Source: Anaerolineales bacterium
GTDB lineage: Bacteria > Chloroflexota > Anaerolineae > Anaerolineales > E44-bin32
NCBI GenBank assembly: GCA_011772595.1
Contig: WVZH01000326.1
Location: 59,864 to 72,864 of the forward strand
Length of the DNA stretch: 13,001 nucleotides
Reading direction: 5' to 3'
Shown here one piece after another: positions 1 to 7,374 of this stretch; within the stretch, counting starts at the first letter, position 1, and each line of letters opens with the position of its first letter. Both the position numbers and the translations under genes were made by a program. The notes beneath the pieces are model-generated. The model did not search any database and was not told the origin of the DNA. It saw only the letters and a list, made by a program, of their open reading frames with translations.

Positions 1-1
1 G

Positions 2-109
2 ATGCAACTTCTGGGCCGTTTTGACATGCATGGGCGTATCAAGTATATTCCCGAGGAGAAGGTCGCAAACAACAAAATGTGCAGGGAGGTTGAGGATGGG
101 GGAGAATAA
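2..109 (+). CDS. 3' end of an unidentified upstream gene (partial)
   Basis: Frame 2 is open from the left edge of the window to a TAA at 107-109 and reads as plausible coding sequence, ending in the acidic tail REVEDGGE. The start lies outside the window, although an ATG happens to sit at 2-4. The radC ribosome binding site and start lie inside its last 26 bases, so the two genes would overlap by 14 bases, a common operon arrangement. The competing reading of these bases, as an N-terminal extension of RadC, is rich in Arg, Ser and Cys and does not look like RadC. About 35 residues are too few for me to name a family. Confidence 0.45.
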   Translation: MQLLGRFDMHGRIKYIPEEKVANNKMCREVEDGGE

Positions 110-797
110 CGCTTCCTACCGAATTACCGATCTGGCGACAACGGATCGTCCCCGCGAACGGCTTGCCAATCTAGGGCCCACTGCGCTTTCAAATGCTGAG
201 CTAATCGCAATCCTCGTGCGATCAGGCATCGAAGGGCTGAACGCCGTTCAGTTGGCACAGAAATTGCTCCTAGATTTGAATGGTCTGACTGGGTTGCATA
301 ATGCCACGTACGAAACTCTATGCAGTCGCAGAGGGATAGGTCCGGCGAAGGCAGCTCAATTGAAAGCGGCGATAGAACTTGGCAGGAGATTGGCAGCTGC
401 TACGCCGGAAGAGCGGCCAACGATCCAATCACCGGAGGATGCAGCCGCATTGTTGCTTTACGAAATGGGCGCGTTGGAGCAAGAACATCTCCGTGTTCTC
501 TTGCTTGATACTCGTAATCGCTTGATCAGAATGGTGGATGTGTATCGAGGATCTCTTAATAGTTCAACCGTTCGGATCGGTGAAATATTTAGAGATGCCG
601 TAAGGGTAAACGCAGCTTCGATCATCGTGGCCCATAACCATCCGAGTGGTGATCCGACGCCCAGCCCTGAAGACGTGAGTGTAACACGCTCGCTGATTGA
701 AGCTGGCGAACTTTTGGACATCGAGGTGCTAGACCATCTTGTGGTTGGGAAGAGTCGTTATGTCTCGCTCAAATCCAAAGGGCTGGGTTTCGTCTAA
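96..797 (+). CDS. radC: RadC family protein (JAB/MPN domain, UPF0758)
   Basis: A 233-residue protein of the usual RadC length. The N-terminal part (about residues 10-110) is the helix-hairpin-helix-like UPF0758 segment with the family signature [23 protein letters not shown]. The C-terminal JAB/MPN metalloprotease-like domain carries HNHPSGD with H180, H182 and D186 as the predicted zinc ligands. The family was once linked to DNA repair, but its biochemical role is unsettled. I chose the ATG at 96 because GGGAGG at 84-89 stands six bases upstream and the protein then begins as RadC proteins usually do. An in-frame ATG at 21 would add 25 atypical residues. The next gene follows after 19 bases on the same strand, so the two are probably co-transcribed. 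Confidence 0.93.
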   Translation: MGENNASYRITDLATTDRPRERLANLGPTALSNAELIAILVRSGIEGLNAVQLAQKLLLDLNGLTGLHNATYETLCSRRGIGPAKAAQLKAAIELGRRLAAATPEERPTIQSPEDAAALLLYEMGALEQEHLRVLLLDTRNRLIRMVDVYRGSLNSSTVRIGEIFRDAVRVNAASIIVAHNHPSGDPTPSPEDVSVTRSLIEAGELLDIEVLDHLVVGKSRYVSLKSKGLGFV

Positions 798-816
798 TAT
801 TTGATGGGAGAGAGGT

Positions 817-2442
817 GTGGATTTTCAAATCATGCTGTTGCCGAGGAAGGATTACTGGGCATGGGTCCGTGCGTGCAGTGCCTACGTGATGAATTTCGGC
901 CCTAATCTTACGTATGATGCACATACGGCGGCCAAGTACATGGCACCACGGCAGGTTATCACCTTCCCGACATTGCCCGGGGGACACAGCGAATTCGGTG
1001 ATCTCGAGAAATGGTTTCAGACCGCCCACCCGGGAATCCGCCTCGATCCAATTGAGGTAGACAAACCATCTAGCCTCGAACAAGCGCTTGAAACACGAAT
1101 CGCACAAAAGGATCGTTATGGGCAACGACAACGACCCTTCTATCTCCAGTGGCCGACAGAGTTTCCGGTCATCACGCAGGAGTTCGGTGCCAATCCACAA
1201 ATCTATAGTCGTTGGGGCTTCCCAGGCCATGAAGGTATCGACTTCCGCGCCACACCCAACACCGATATCTTCGCCTGTGCCGAAGGCGAAGTGTATCAAG
1301 TGCATAAATACAAGGATAACCATCCCTACGGCATCCACGTTCGAATCCGTCATCAAGACGGATACAAGACAGTCTATGCACATTTGGCGAAAGCCATGGT
1401 GGTCGTAGGACAAAGAGTTGAAACGGGGCAGGTTATCGGTAAGGCCGATTCGACGGGCGCATCCGTAGGTTCTCACCTTCACCTTTCGCTGAAGCGGGAA
1501 GGAGCAACGGAACGGGGTGAGACGGAATACAAAAAGGATATTCTTGATCCGACACCGTTTCTCGTCTGGCCAGAGACGGTCTCCAGCAAGAGCCTCACAA
1601 AGTATGGTTGGGTACCCGGCCGATGCTTATTCGGAGCACATGGAAGAATTGGCGACTCGTTGCAGCAAAAGGACTTGGAAGTCATCGCCCGCGCGCGTCT
1701 CGATGCGGTCATGCTGGAGGCAGGTGAGACCAAAGAAACCATTGAGCGCCTGCGCGCGGATAACCCCTCGATCTTCCTGGCGGTTCGATTGACCACGGAT
1801 TTTTCCGTTGATCCTGTCTCGGCCGATGCATTTCTTAGACATGTGGAGAGAGACGTGGGTCGCCTGTACCGCCTTGGCCTGAGGTACTTCGAGCTTCATG
1901 CTAGTCCGAACCTACAATTGGGAGGGTGGCAGCGTTCCTGGCGTGATGGGGAGGAATTCTCTCGATGGTTCATTCGGGTTCTCGAGAAATTGCGCGCGGC
2001 GTTTCCTCAGGCTCGCTTTGGATTTCCTGGTTTGTCTCCCGGAGGATTCATGTCTGGATGGCGGATGGACGCAGAGAAATTCCTGGATGAGGCAGAACTG
2101 GCTGTCGCTGCTGCAGATTGGTTAGGTGTCCACTGTTATTGGACAGACATCTCGAGCTTGAAATCGCTCAACGGGGGGCGTTTGGTGGAGGAATATCGAC
2201 GCAACTTCCCGAGCAAACTCATTCTCGTCACGGAGTTCCAAAACCCTGTGGCAGATCTAGATCCACATGTTCGTGGCCAGCAATACTTGGAATTCTATAG
2301 AATGGTCAAAGACGTTTCAGGAATCGGTGCAATTTTTGCCTACGCGATCTCTGCAAATGAAGGCCACGACTCAGTTGTTTGGAGGACAGAAGAGGGATAC
2401 ATCCATCCGATCGCTCAGGAGATCGGGGATCGTGGGTCATGA
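817..2442 (+). CDS. M23 metallopeptidase fused to a glycosidase-like TIM barrel
   Basis: A 541-residue protein with three parts. Residues 1-120 form a region I do not recognise. Residues 121-245 are an M23 (LytM/LysM-type) endopeptidase domain with all expected residues: zinc ligands H138, D142 (HEGID) and H222, and catalytic H189 (YAHL) and H220 (HLH). M23 enzymes cut peptidoglycan cross-links. Residues 270-535 read as a TIM-barrel glycoside hydrolase-like domain. A β7-type glutamate, E473 in TEFQNP, is present. The position that normally reads NEPN on β4 reads ASPN (362-365), so the acid/base glutamate appears replaced by serine. No signal peptide or membrane segment is visible, which is odd for a wall-cutting enzyme. 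The start is GTG at 817 behind the purine-rich GGGAGAGAGG at 806-815. The peptidase call is firm and the barrel call is moderate. Confidence 0.85.
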   Translation: MDFQIMLLPRKDYWAWVRACSAYVMNFGPNLTYDAHTAAKYMAPRQVITFPTLPGGHSEFGDLEKWFQTAHPGIRLDPIEVDKPSSLEQALETRIAQKDRYGQRQRPFYLQWPTEFPVITQEFGANPQIYSRWGFPGHEGIDFRATPNTDIFACAEGEVYQVHKYKDNHPYGIHVRIRHQDGYKTVYAHLAKAMVVVGQRVETGQVIGKADSTGASVGSHLHLSLKREGATERGETEYKKDILDPTPFLVWPETVSSKSLTKYGWVPGRCLFGAHGRIGDSLQQKDLEVIARARLDAVMLEAGETKETIERLRADNPSIFLAVRLTTDFSVDPVSADAFLRHVERDVGRLYRLGLRYFELHASPNLQLGGWQRSWRDGEEFSRWFIRVLEKLRAAFPQARFGFPGLSPGGFMSGWRMDAEKFLDEAELAVAAADWLGVHCYWTDISSLKSLNGGRLVEEYRRNFPSKLILVTEFQNPVADLDPHVRGQQYLEFYRMVKDVSGIGAIFAYAISANEGHDSVVWRTEEGYIHPIAQEIGDRGS

Positions 2443-2506
2443 GGCTGTGTTCGAAGAGTTCATCCCTGTCGGCCAGTTACTGGAAAACTGATTCATAAGT
2501 TTCAAT

Positions 2507-3049
2507 TCAGATCCAGGCGACCGCAACTTCGAGGAGACGGAAATTACGGTCACGGTATAGGACGTGACCGTTTTGCTTTCCGTATTCCCAAAGCTGGTAG
2601 GTCACGCGAACATCCTGTTCGCAGTAATCGAGCACTTTATCTATCTTCCCCTCTTTATACCAAGCCACAGCTTGGAGGCCGTTCGCGCTTTTTCTTATTT
2701 GTAAGGTCGCTTCTGCGAGATTGTCGAGGGCGATTCGGAATCCAAGCTGCTCATGGATATCGAGTAGCAGATCTGTAGTTCGGTCATGCAAATCGGTATC
2801 AGGCACCAAACCGTATGGACGCAATACTTCGTAGTCGAACCGGATCAGATTAAAACCTACTATCCGGTCTGCAGAGAGAATTTCTGCAATGAGGCGCTCG
2901 GCGTCCTTTTCGATGAACCGCATGATTTGGTCTCTCTCGACATCCAATATTACCGCCGCGGAGAGTCCAAGGTGGTGAATATTTGACCACCCACCGACTT
3001 CATGGGCCAAGTGCTTCGTTTCAAGGTCGAATACGAGTGTCGCAGACAT
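2507..3049 (-). CDS. DEDDy-type 3'-5' exonuclease domain protein (RNase H-like fold)
   Basis: A 180-residue stand-alone exonuclease of the DnaQ/RNase T superfamily. The ExoI motif is FDLET with D8 and E10. ExoII is GFNLIRFD with D72. ExoIII is YCEQD with Y142 and D146, which makes it the DEDDy subtype. Such domains remove nucleotides from 3' ends using two metal ions. Here it lacks any polymerase or helicase partner, and it resembles the RNase_H_2 / YprB-like group. The ATG at 3047-3049 overlaps the TAA of the upstream peptidase gene as TAATG, so it is probably translated by coupling; I see no strong ribosome binding site. It is the last gene of the minus-strand run and converges on the M23 gene across 64 bases. 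The substrate cannot be read from the sequence. Confidence 0.85.
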   Translation of the reverse strand: MSATLVFDLETKHLAHEVGGWSNIHHLGLSAAVILDVERDQIMRFIEKDAERLIAEILSADRIVGFNLIRFDYEVLRPYGLVPDTDLHDRTTDLLLDIHEQLGFRIALDNLAEATLQIRKSANGLQAVAWYKEGKIDKVLDYCEQDVRVTYQLWEYGKQNGHVLYRDRNFRLLEVAVAWI

Positions 3050-4275
3050 TAGCCCGTCGATGCCTCAGAGTCTTCCGAATTCGATTCTCTACCGCCGGTT
3101 AGGGTAGAAAGAAGCAGAAAGGTGACCAGTGGAAGCGTCATCAAAAGCCAAGATAATATGGGGCGCAATGATAGGAGGTCAGTTGGTTGCCCAAAGACCG
3201 TCCGTTTCCATTCTGTCTCGAGCTGATCGATTGAGCGATGAAAGGCATTCTGTACTCCCTCGGTACAGCCTGCTCCTTCTTGGTAAGCAGTGATTAAATT
3301 GGCGATCTCTCCTAACCCGTAGGATTCTTTCAAGAACTCTACAAATGAGGCGCTTTGGGCATATGCCAATCTTGTCTCTTCTCGGCCCGCTGGAAAAGCC
3401 GCACAAAGGGATTGCATCGGCAAAAAGACGCCATTCTGAGAGGCGTCCTCGAGCGCCAAGCGATGTTCTGGACGTAGTTCTGCCTCATGAGTGGTAGCCA
3501 GTCCTTCTATGAACCAAATTGGCAGATCGTCATACTGAGAACGCAGCCGTGTGTGAAGCATCACATGGGTGATTTCGTGAGGGAGGTCGTGCTTCAGATA
3601 TAGGTTATGTTCGTCTGCATCTGGAATCGCGAGAGCAACGACACCGAGATTTGCTCGTGTGTGCACTGGGAGCCACGATCTTCCACCCAGGGCCAAGGTC
3701 GCTTGTAAATGTGTGTGACTTGGGTAGACATAAATGTGAAACTCCGGCGGTTCGGGTAGTCCTAATGTGGTGCGGATGTCATCAAGGGATTGGTGTGCAA
3801 CCTCCAGGACAGTCCTGCCAAAGGCATCATTTCCGAGGACCCAATGTAGGATCAGCGGTGAGTCCTTGATCGTTCGCCATGGTAACCGGTTATCAGCATA
3901 AAGGAACGTATTGACGATTGGTTCCTGAACTTCACCTGTGCCGAAGTCAATATTCCACCAATATTCGACTGTAGAAAAAGGGGGAAGCGGGGAGGATCGC
4001 ATATCCAGGACCACTCGCGCGATGTTGGGATTTCCAGCGGTGAGGTCGGAATCCAGTTTTTCACTAGTGGTCCCGTGCGTGCGAATAGAGAGGGACGCGC
4101 CTTTTATAGGTACTGAGGCCGTGATTTCAGCGGTGAACCAGATTTCAGATCCGTACTCATACTCCACGGATGTAATAACGCTGTAATCACGCTCGACCTG
4201 GGTGCGCGGGGCGGTCGCAGTAGTTACGCTGAGAAAGAGGAGGGATAAAACATAGCCGAGCTTTCTGGCTCTAAT
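3049..4275 (-). CDS. secreted, membrane-anchored gluzincin peptidase (peptidase MA-like), probable ATT start
   Basis: A zinc peptidase with HEITH, residues 233-237 counted from the ATT start (197-201 from the internal GTG), followed by WFIEGLA, whose glutamate (257) is the expected third ligand. This matches peptidase MA-like proteins. A hydrophobic segment near residues 372-392 and a short polar tail suggest a C-terminal membrane anchor with the catalytic domain outside the cell. The first conventional start is GTG at 4167, but the frame stays open for 36 more codons. Those codons encode RARK, a hydrophobic core (YVLSLLFLSV) and the signal-peptidase-like site TATA, a typical Sec signal peptide. 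The only well-placed initiator for this form is ATT at 4275-4273, six bases after GGGAGG (4287-4282), which overlaps the end of the carrier gene. The predicted full protein has 408 residues. The peptidase call is strong and the ATT start is an inference. Confidence 0.82.
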   Translation of the reverse strand: MRARKLGYVLSLLFLSVTTATAPRTQVERDYSVITSVEYEYGSEIWFTAEITASVPIKGASLSIRTHGTTSEKLDSDLTAGNPNIARVVLDMRSSPLPPFSTVEYWWNIDFGTGEVQEPIVNTFLYADNRLPWRTIKDSPLILHWVLGNDAFGRTVLEVAHQSLDDIRTTLGLPEPPEFHIYVYPSHTHLQATLALGGRSWLPVHTRANLGVVALAIPDADEHNLYLKHDLPHEITHVMLHTRLRSQYDDLPIWFIEGLATTHEAELRPEHRLALEDASQNGVFLPMQSLCAAFPAGREETRLAYAQSASFVEFLKESYGLGEIANLITAYQEGAGCTEGVQNAFHRSIDQLETEWKRTVFGQPTDLLSLRPILSWLLMTLPLVTFLLLSTLTGGRESNSEDSEASTG

Positions 4276-4277
4276 CG

Positions 4278-5189
4278 TTATCCTCCCAGGATAGCGAGCA
4301 ACGGAGTGATGGTCAGAGGGCTGAGAAGGGTTGTCGCGAGAACTGCACTGGTTGCGAACTCAGGCTCAGCGTCGAATTTCGTAGCGATGACGGTCGTGAA
4401 GACAGCTGAAGGCATGGCGGCTTCCAGTATACCAGCTTGAGCACTAATCCCACGAAGTCCAAGCAGGGGTGTAAGGAGCCATGCAAGTAGTGGTGATACG
4501 ATCAATCTGAGAACAATCACCGAGCTCAATAATCCTCTCCTCTGTGCGACCCGTGCATTGGATATTTGCATACCGAGCAGGATCAACATGCAGGGTATTG
4601 CTCCCGCGGAGAGAATGTCCACCGTCCGCTCGGCGACGAGAGGCAGGCTCCAGTGAAACGTACGCATGAGGAAGGCCAGCGGGATGACATAAACTGCAGG
4701 CACTCTCACAAGGCCAATCAATGCTTTCTTTGCGGACTGTCGACCCGCTGCTGCCACATATACTCCGGCGGAATTAATGAGCATGGAACTCGTTATGAAG
4801 AAGATGCTGGCCCAAGCCATGCCAGCCTCACCGAGGACAAATTGGTTGAGGGAAAGACCATAGTTGCCCGAGTTCATGAAACTTGCACTGAGGACGAAAG
4901 CTGCAGTGGTGGTTCTATCGAGCTTCGTAAAGCGACTTATGCCCAAGCTTATTAGTCCAATTAAGAAAATGACCGTCGCCGCCAACCCGACCATCCGGAA
5001 CAAGTCCGCTGTAGCCATGTTTGTCGAGATGAGCAAGTTGAAAACCAAGGCCGGGGAGAAAGCGTAAAAAACGATCTGTGAGAGGGGGCGGGGATCGAGT
5101 CGGAAGAGGCGATGAAGAAAGAAACCGATACTTGCGATGAGAATAATAGGAAGTAGGTTAGTCGTAAACAGGTTGAGGAGGCTGATCAA
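4278..5189 (-). CDS. AEC family transporter (auxin efflux carrier / malate permease-like)
   Basis: A 303-residue integral membrane protein with about ten hydrophobic segments in two halves, the usual size and layout of AEC permeases. Family landmarks are FSPALVFNLL (44-53), the half-helix break MNSGNYGLSL (105-114), and PCMLILLGMQIS in the second half (199-210). AEC carriers move organic anions or similar small molecules through the cytoplasmic membrane; the substrate cannot be deduced here. The start is TTG at 5189-5187, overlapping the TGA of the upstream HEAT-repeat gene as TTGA, with AGAGGA nine to ten bases upstream inside that gene. Its own last codons and TAA contain the GGGAGG that serves the next gene. 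The arrangement indicates coupled translation. Confidence 0.88.
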   Translation of the reverse strand: MISLLNLFTTNLLPIILIASIGFFLHRLFRLDPRPLSQIVFYAFSPALVFNLLISTNMATADLFRMVGLAATVIFLIGLISLGISRFTKLDRTTTAAFVLSASFMNSGNYGLSLNQFVLGEAGMAWASIFFITSSMLINSAGVYVAAAGRQSAKKALIGLVRVPAVYVIPLAFLMRTFHWSLPLVAERTVDILSAGAIPCMLILLGMQISNARVAQRRGLLSSVIVLRLIVSPLLAWLLTPLLGLRGISAQAGILEAAMPSAVFTTVIATKFDAEPEFATSAVLATTLLSPLTITPLLAILGG

Positions 5190-6151
5190 TGGAGATGTTC
5201 CTCTGGATCTTCGAATTCGTCGAAGTCGAACATCAGGAGATCACGCGTACCGTCTATGAACGCCATGTGGTCGAGAGCTTCTGAAACATAGGTGAGAAAT
5301 GCCTCGTCTTCGGCCGTTCGAAGGATGTCTACCAGTGCTTCCTTGGCATCTTCACCGCCGAGCTCAGCTAGAGCCCAGATAGCCGTATCACGAACCCCTT
5401 CGTCGATGTCTTGCAGAAGATCGATTAGATTTTCAATCGCCTCGTTAATCTCGAGTTCACCGGCGGCACGAGCAGCTTCGAGGCGTATTTTGGGGGAGGC
5501 GTGGAATAATTCGGCTAGGACATGTGGTTTCCACAGATCGGATGCCGAACGACCCATGGCGAAGAGGGCAGATTGCTTAGAGGATTCCTCTTCAGTTTGA
5601 TATGCATTTTCAATAAGACGTGGAACTTCGCTGCGCGATGAGAATCCCAATGATTCCAACGATCGTCGCCGTACCTCAGAAGCCTCATCTTGAACAGCCG
5701 CTCTCAGAAGTCCTTCTTCGATCAAACGCAATAGATCAGCGGGCAGTTCTTCAATCTCTCCAAGCCACACGAAGAGGCCGAGGGCTGTCGCCGCGACAGC
5801 TCGAACGTGTGCTTCGCCATCCTCATTAAGTGCATTGAGCAGGGGCTTGGCAAGCGTTGGATCTTCGCATTCCCACAGATTTTGAATGGCAATCGATCTT
5901 ACCTCAGCATCCGAATCAAAAAGTGCGAGACGGTTGATCGGTTCGAAAGTGAGTTCAATGTGTTCGAATGCTTGTTGGCCGAGCGTTGCCAGTAGGATTC
6001 GCTTGCGAGTCTCAGGAAAATGCGGCCACATCTCATGAAGCTGTGCCGTATGGTGTTTGTCGAGATCGGAGAGTTCAGCCAACCGCTCGAAGGGAAAAGG
6101 CCGATCTTCATCCCGGATTATTTCAAGCAGATCATGAAAGGCTTTTTCCAT
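5186..6151 (-). CDS. HEAT-repeat protein
   Basis: A 321-residue soluble protein, largely helical and built from tandem pairs of helices. The recurring pattern is D-x-x-x-x-VR-x-x-A-(I/A)-x-x-L followed by a second helix ending in LL. Clear examples are SDAEVRSIAIQNLW (near 79-92), EAHVRAVAATALG (near 112-124), SEVRRRSLESLG, PKIRLEAARAAGEL and EGVRDTAIWALAELG. These are HEAT / PBS-lyase-like repeats, normally protein-binding scaffolds. The C-terminus is very acidic (FDFDEFEDPEEHLH). There is no catalytic domain, signal peptide or membrane segment. It starts 19 bases after the site-2 protease gene, with only a weak ribosome binding site, and overlaps the carrier gene by four bases. It may act on one of these membrane neighbours, but that is only inferred from position. 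Confidence 0.85.
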   Translation of the reverse strand: MEKAFHDLLEIIRDEDRPFPFERLAELSDLDKHHTAQLHEMWPHFPETRKRILLATLGQQAFEHIELTFEPINRLALFDSDAEVRSIAIQNLWECEDPTLAKPLLNALNEDGEAHVRAVAATALGLFVWLGEIEELPADLLRLIEEGLLRAAVQDEASEVRRRSLESLGFSSRSEVPRLIENAYQTEEESSKQSALFAMGRSASDLWKPHVLAELFHASPKIRLEAARAAGELEINEAIENLIDLLQDIDEGVRDTAIWALAELGGEDAKEALVDILRTAEDEAFLTYVSEALDHMAFIDGTRDLLMFDFDEFEDPEEHLH

Positions 6152-6170
6152 CGAGGAACTCGATCTATCT

Positions 6171-7220
6171 CTACCGCGGCAATTCCACTGGATTGATAAA
6201 GTCTTGAAGATTGATGTAAACCATCAGCGCGATGAGGATAGCAAATCCGATGGCGTGAATCAAAACTTCGAAACGCGGTGAAATTCTCTGGCCAAGCAGT
6301 GTCTCGAAGAGCAGAAAGAGGATCCGTCCGCCGTCTAACGCCGGAAACGGAAGGAGGTTGGCTAACGCCAGTCCTATGCTTATGGCACCAATGAAGTTGA
6401 GTGTGAAATAAGGCCTCTGTGCGGATCTGTCGATGGAACTAGCCAACGTAAGCATATCGTGAATGCCTTTTAATCCGACTACACGAGTTTCCTCCGGTTG
6501 GGCGACTCCTTGTAATATTCTCCCCGGAAGGCTGAGCAGCGCGTTAACTTGAAGACCTATTGACTCAGCTCCAATTTGAGTCGCTTCCAGCCAGCTTGTT
6601 TGTTTCGCTGGATGGCCAAGCGTTACACCGATCGGTCCTTGTCCCTCTGGATATTCGACACGAGGAATGAGTTCAATTATGAAAGGTTCGCCGTCCCGTT
6701 CCAACTCGATCTCCACAGGTGTGCCGAGGTGAGCTTGTACCGCTTCAAGCATGCTATCAAAGCCCGTAACGGGTTGACCACTAACTGAGCGAACGAGATC
6801 GCCTTCCCTGATACCTGCTACTTGTGCAGGTGCGCCGTCAACCAAGTCTGTAATCATGACTTTTTCAAGGTCAGGTGCCGCAAATTTAAAAGCCAATACA
6901 AACGCTAAGAATCCTAAGAAGATATTGGCAATAGGGCCTGCTAAGTAGATCGCAGCGCGGACACGTTTGCTGGCGGCTAATAGACCATTGGGGACGTCAG
7001 GATCGTCCTCCCCTGCGATTCTGTTGAAGCCACCAAAGGGGATTAAGTTGAAGGTAAACTTGGTACCCCCGGCTTCAAACAACGTCAACAATCTAGGAGG
7101 AAACCCGATGCCAAATTCTTCGACCCGAACTCTTGCCAACCTAGCTGCGATAAAGTGGCCGAGTTCGTGTCCTAAGAGCAGGGTACCGAGCACAACGACG
7201 AACAAAAGAAAATCAGACAC
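6171..7220 (-). CDS. rseP: site-2 intramembrane metalloprotease, M50 family (RseP-like) with one PDZ domain
   Basis: A 349-residue polytopic protease. HELGH at 18-22 lies in the first membrane helix and NLLPFPALDGG at 288-298 carries the third zinc ligand, D296. These are the two signatures of the M50B site-2 proteases that cut transmembrane segments, such as anti-sigma factors. A single PDZ domain spans about 122-205 (GAPAQVAGIREGDLV). Hydrophobic segments lie near 1-28, 88-113, 275-300 and 322-340. E. coli RseP is longer and has two PDZ domains. The start is GTG at 7220-7218, seven bases after AGGTG. Its neighbour upstream is diphosphomevalonate decarboxylase; in many bacteria the same slot next to rseP is held by dxr of the other isoprenoid pathway. 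No anti-sigma factor substrate is encoded nearby. Confidence 0.92.
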   Translation of the reverse strand: MSDFLLFVVVLGTLLLGHELGHFIAARLARVRVEEFGIGFPPRLLTLFEAGGTKFTFNLIPFGGFNRIAGEDDPDVPNGLLAASKRVRAAIYLAGPIANIFLGFLAFVLAFKFAAPDLEKVMITDLVDGAPAQVAGIREGDLVRSVSGQPVTGFDSMLEAVQAHLGTPVEIELERDGEPFIIELIPRVEYPEGQGPIGVTLGHPAKQTSWLEATQIGAESIGLQVNALLSLPGRILQGVAQPEETRVVGLKGIHDMLTLASSIDRSAQRPYFTLNFIGAISIGLALANLLPFPALDGGRILFLLFETLLGQRISPRFEVLIHAIGFAILIALMVYINLQDFINPVELPR

Positions 7221-7224
7221 TTCA

Positions 7225-7374
7225 CTACACCTGTTCCGATACTTGTGAAACCCAATAACGGATTATATCACTACGGGAGGCAGTTCCTTCTGTAACGATG
7301 CTCCCACTATCCAAGGGTGACGGTAACCCCAGCATGATGCCAGCGTCGATTGGCTGATTAATTACGATCTTCAT
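7225..7374 (-). CDS. possible small protein of 49 residues between mvaD and the site-2 protease gene
   Basis: This short frame begins MKIVINQPID and ends VSQVSEQV. Its ATG (7374-7372) overlaps the TAA of the decarboxylase gene as TAATG, the same junction seen between the peptidase and exonuclease genes. Its TAG ends four bases before the GTG of the site-2 protease. It therefore fills the only sizeable gap in the operon almost exactly. There is no good ribosome binding site (GAGGG lies 15 bases away, at 7394-7390), so translation would depend on coupling. No signal peptide or membrane helix is visible and I recognise no family. A promoter-like extended -10 also lies inside it, so the segment could instead be regulatory spacer. 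Confidence 0.35.
   Translation of the reverse strand: MKIVINQPIDAGIMLGLPSPLDSGSIVTEGTASRSDIIRYWVSQVSEQV
7262..7270 (-). promoter_or_regulatory. extended -10 promoter candidate ahead of the site-2 protease gene
   Basis: On the minus strand the sequence reads TGATATAAT, a perfect TATAAT (7267-7262) preceded by an extended-10 TG. No convincing -35 box stands 16-18 bases upstream, as expected for extended -10 promoters. Transcription would start near 7255, giving a leader of about 35 nt before the GTG at 7220. It could give the protease and downstream genes expression independent of mvaD. It lies inside the possible 49-residue frame. Confidence 0.4.

Noticed and set aside
21..95. Use of the ATG at 21 as the RadC start
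   Set aside because: The 25 added residues are Arg/Ser/Cys-rich and unlike RadC, while the ATG at 96 has a well-placed GGGAGG and the expected N-terminus.
769..1482. A 237-codon open frame on the minus strand opposite the M23 gene
   Set aside because: It is fully antisense to a well-supported gene with intact M23 motifs, and its translation is rich in Cys, His and Trp with no recognisable domain.
2443..2506. A terminator between the convergent M23 and exonuclease genes
   Set aside because: Only weak repeats (CCAGT-T-ACTGG, CAGTT...AACTG) occur, with no T-run after them on either strand.
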